The notes beneath the pieces were generated by a model. The model saw nothing but the letters and a program-made list of their open reading frames with translations, was not told where the DNA came from and ran no database searches. A DNA stretch of 6,752 nt from an uncultured Faecalibacterium sp. (GTDB lineage: Bacteria; Bacillota; Clostridia; Oscillospirales; Ruminococcaceae). This document shows positions 5,562-6,752 of this stretch, piece by piece. A program made the position numbers and the translations under genes. The stretch is from positions 1-6,752 of the forward strand of contig CABQHF010000121.1 of the NCBI GenBank assembly GCA_902463905.1. The letters are read 5' to 3'. The first letter of the stretch is position 1. Each line of letters opens with the position of its first letter.

Positions 5562-6701
5562 CTACCGCAGTACATAGCGCTTGCCCGGCAGGCAGGTCAC
5601 CCGACCGGTGAGCTGGAGCTTCATCAGGGTGCTCAGCAGGGTGGACATGGGCAGGCCGGTGTTCACACACAGTTCCTCCACGCCCACCGATTTCGGGCCG
5701 ATGCAGGCCAGCACCCTTCGCTCGGTGTCGCTGACAGGTTCCGGCTGCTTTGCGCAGGCAGCCGCTGCAGCCGTCTGCGCATGCAGGCCCAGCGGGCCCA
5801 GCAGGTCGGCAGCGCTGCACGCCGCGCGGGCGCGGCCGTCCCGCAGCAGGCCGTTGGTGCCGGTGGAATTGGGGGAATAGATACTGCCGGGCACCGCGTA
5901 CACCGGTTTGCCATAGCGTTCCGCATGGGCCACCGTGGACATGGTGCCACTCTTTTCCTGCGCTTCCACCACCAGCAGCGCCGAGGACAGCGCCGCAATG
6001 AGCCGGTTGCGCTGCAGGAAGCCGGTCGGCCCCGGAGAGGTGCCGTCCGGCGCGTATTCGCTGATGACGCAGCCGTTCTTTTCAATGGTATGCCGCAGAG
6101 CCACATTGGCGGCCGGATAGGTGCGGTCGATGGGCACGCCCATCACGGCGATGGTGGGGCGGTCGTTCTTCACGGCGGCACGGTGCCCGGCGCTGTCCAG
6201 CCCGTCGGCCAGGCCGCTGACGATGAGCGCCCCATTGCGGGCCAGCTCCCCGCCGATATCCGCCGCCGCGTTCAGGCCGTACTCGGTAGGCTTGCGGCTG
6301 CCCACGATGCCCACGGCCCCCGGCTCGTTGAGCCACAGCGGGTCGCCGGTGCAGTAGAGCACCAGCGGCATATCCGGGATGCGGGAAAAAGCCAGCGGAT
6401 AATCCGGGTCATCAAAGGGCAGGATGCGCACCCGCAAAGCGTCGCACCGCATGACCAGTTTGTGATATTCCTCCGGATCCAGCTGGGCGGCGCGCTTGAA
6501 CGCCGCCTCCCCCGCCGCCTGCCGGAATTCCTCGGTCTCCCGTGCTTCCCACGCTTCCTGTGCCCCGCCGAAGGCGTCCAGCACGCGGCCCGCGTGGAGG
6601 CTGGCCGGGCCCAGCACATGGGCCAGCCACAGCCAGCACAGCAGCGGGTCCGGGGCAGGCTCCGGCGGGTAAAAGCTGGTCTGCCCGGCAAGGCCGTTCA
6701 C
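5562..6701 (-). CDS. dprA: DNA-processing protein DprA (Smf)
   Basis: DprA binds incoming single-stranded DNA and loads RecA on it during natural transformation. It is also widely kept in bacteria not known to be competent. From the GTG at 6701 the protein is 379 residues. It has an N-terminal region of about 1-85 resembling the helical SAM/helix-hairpin domain, a Rossmann-like DprA core of about 90-300, and a C-terminal winged-helix domain of about 322-379. Core landmarks are VGIVGSRKPTEYG (130-142), SGLADGLDSAGHRAA (162-176), RNRLIAALSSALLVVEA (231-247) and YAVPGS (268-273). Typical DprA reads SGLARGID and AHRGA where this one has SGLADGLD and GHRAA, so the motif is slightly divergent. The GTG at 6701 is preferred over an in-frame GTG at 6725: it has GGGAGGAG 5 bases upstream and overlaps the preceding gene's stop in a GTGA arrangement. 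A 118-base gap separates dprA from topA. The gene appears intact. Confidence 0.94.
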   Translation of the reverse strand: MNGLAGQTSFYPPEPAPDPLLCWLWLAHVLGPASLHAGRVLDAFGGAQEAWEARETEEFRQAAGEAAFKRAAQLDPEEYHKLVMRCDALRVRILPFDDPDYPLAFSRIPDMPLVLYCTGDPLWLNEPGAVGIVGSRKPTEYGLNAAADIGGELARNGALIVSGLADGLDSAGHRAAVKNDRPTIAVMGVPIDRTYPAANVALRHTIEKNGCVISEYAPDGTSPGPTGFLQRNRLIAALSSALLVVEAQEKSGTMSTVAHAERYGKPVYAVPGSIYSPNSTGTNGLLRDGRARAACSAADLLGPLGLHAQTAAAAACAKQPEPVSDTERRVLACIGPKSVGVEELCVNTGLPMSTLLSTLMKLQLTGRVTCLPGKRYVLR

Positions 6702-6752
6702 AGGCTCTCCTCCCGGAAATGCCACAGCAGGATGCTGCCCGCAATGCCGGCG
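6698..6752 (-). CDS. C-terminal end of an unidentified, probably membrane-anchored protein (partial)
   Basis: Only the last 17 codons and the stop are visible; the gene begins beyond the window. The residues AGIAGSILLW are hydrophobic and small, like the end of a transmembrane helix, and are followed by the charged tail HFREESL and TGA (6700-6698). The stop overlaps the dprA GTG in a four-base GTGA, which is typical of translationally coupled genes in one operon and is the main support for this frame being real. The family cannot be recognised from so short a tail. Genes found before dprA in other Firmicutes include rnhB, yraN and comM-like genes, but nothing here matches them clearly. Confidence 0.55.
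   Translation of the reverse strand, partial: AGIAGSILLWHFREESL
6707..6714 (-). promoter_or_regulatory. Ribosome binding site that decides the dprA start
   Basis: The minus strand reads GGGAGGAG here, a strong Shine-Dalgarno sequence 5 bases before the GTG at 6701. It lies within the final codons of the upstream gene. It comes after the alternative GTG at 6725 and so cannot serve it. Confidence 0.75.

Noticed and set aside
6702..6725. An 8-residue longer dprA starting at the GTG at 6725
   Set aside because: The strong ribosome site lies downstream of this GTG and directly before the GTG at 6701, which also makes the GTGA overlap with the upstream gene.

Overview
The window is a compact, GC-rich stretch of bacterial housekeeping genes, all read on the minus strand. 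It suggests a Gram-positive member of the Firmicutes (Bacillota). The evidence is a folate/FAD-dependent TrmFO, the dprA-topA-trmFO order, the plsX-rnc-smc order, and strong purine-rich Shine-Dalgarno sequences before nearly every gene. The high GC content points to a clostridial gut anaerobe of the Oscillospiraceae type (Faecalibacterium-like). That placement is an inference from composition and gene order, not a proven identification.

In transcription order, from high to low coordinates, the layout is: the last 17 codons of an unidentified, probably membrane-anchored protein (6752-6698); dprA/smf (6701-5562), whose GTG start overlaps that stop; a 118-base gap holding the best promoter candidate and a short leader hairpin; topA (5443-3359); trmFO (3342-1966); plsX (1926-910); rnc (881-207); and the 5' end of smc (202-1), cut by the window edge. 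The gaps from topA onward are 16, 39, 28 and 4 bases and contain no convincing terminator. topA-trmFO-plsX-rnc-smc therefore looks like one operon, possibly also receiving read-through from dprA.

The genes cover DNA handling (DprA loads RecA on incoming single-stranded DNA, TopA relaxes negative supercoils, SMC compacts the chromosome), RNA metabolism (TrmFO makes T54 in tRNA, RNase III processes double-stranded RNA) and the first step of phospholipid synthesis (PlsX). In Bacillus subtilis the dprA-topA-trmFO group and the plsX...rnc-smc group lie in the same chromosomal neighbourhood but are separate. Here they are joined head to tail, and the fab/acpP genes that often lie between plsX and rnc are absent.

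I found no mobile element, CRISPR array, RNA gene or sign of an undescribed system. The long plus-strand open frames mirror the minus-strand codons and are explained by codon bias. The points most worth a second look are the cluster junction without acpP, a roughly 20-residue insertion in TrmFO before its catalytic cysteine, the topA promoter and leader hairpin, and the confinement of TTA/CTA/TCA codons to gene 5' ends.
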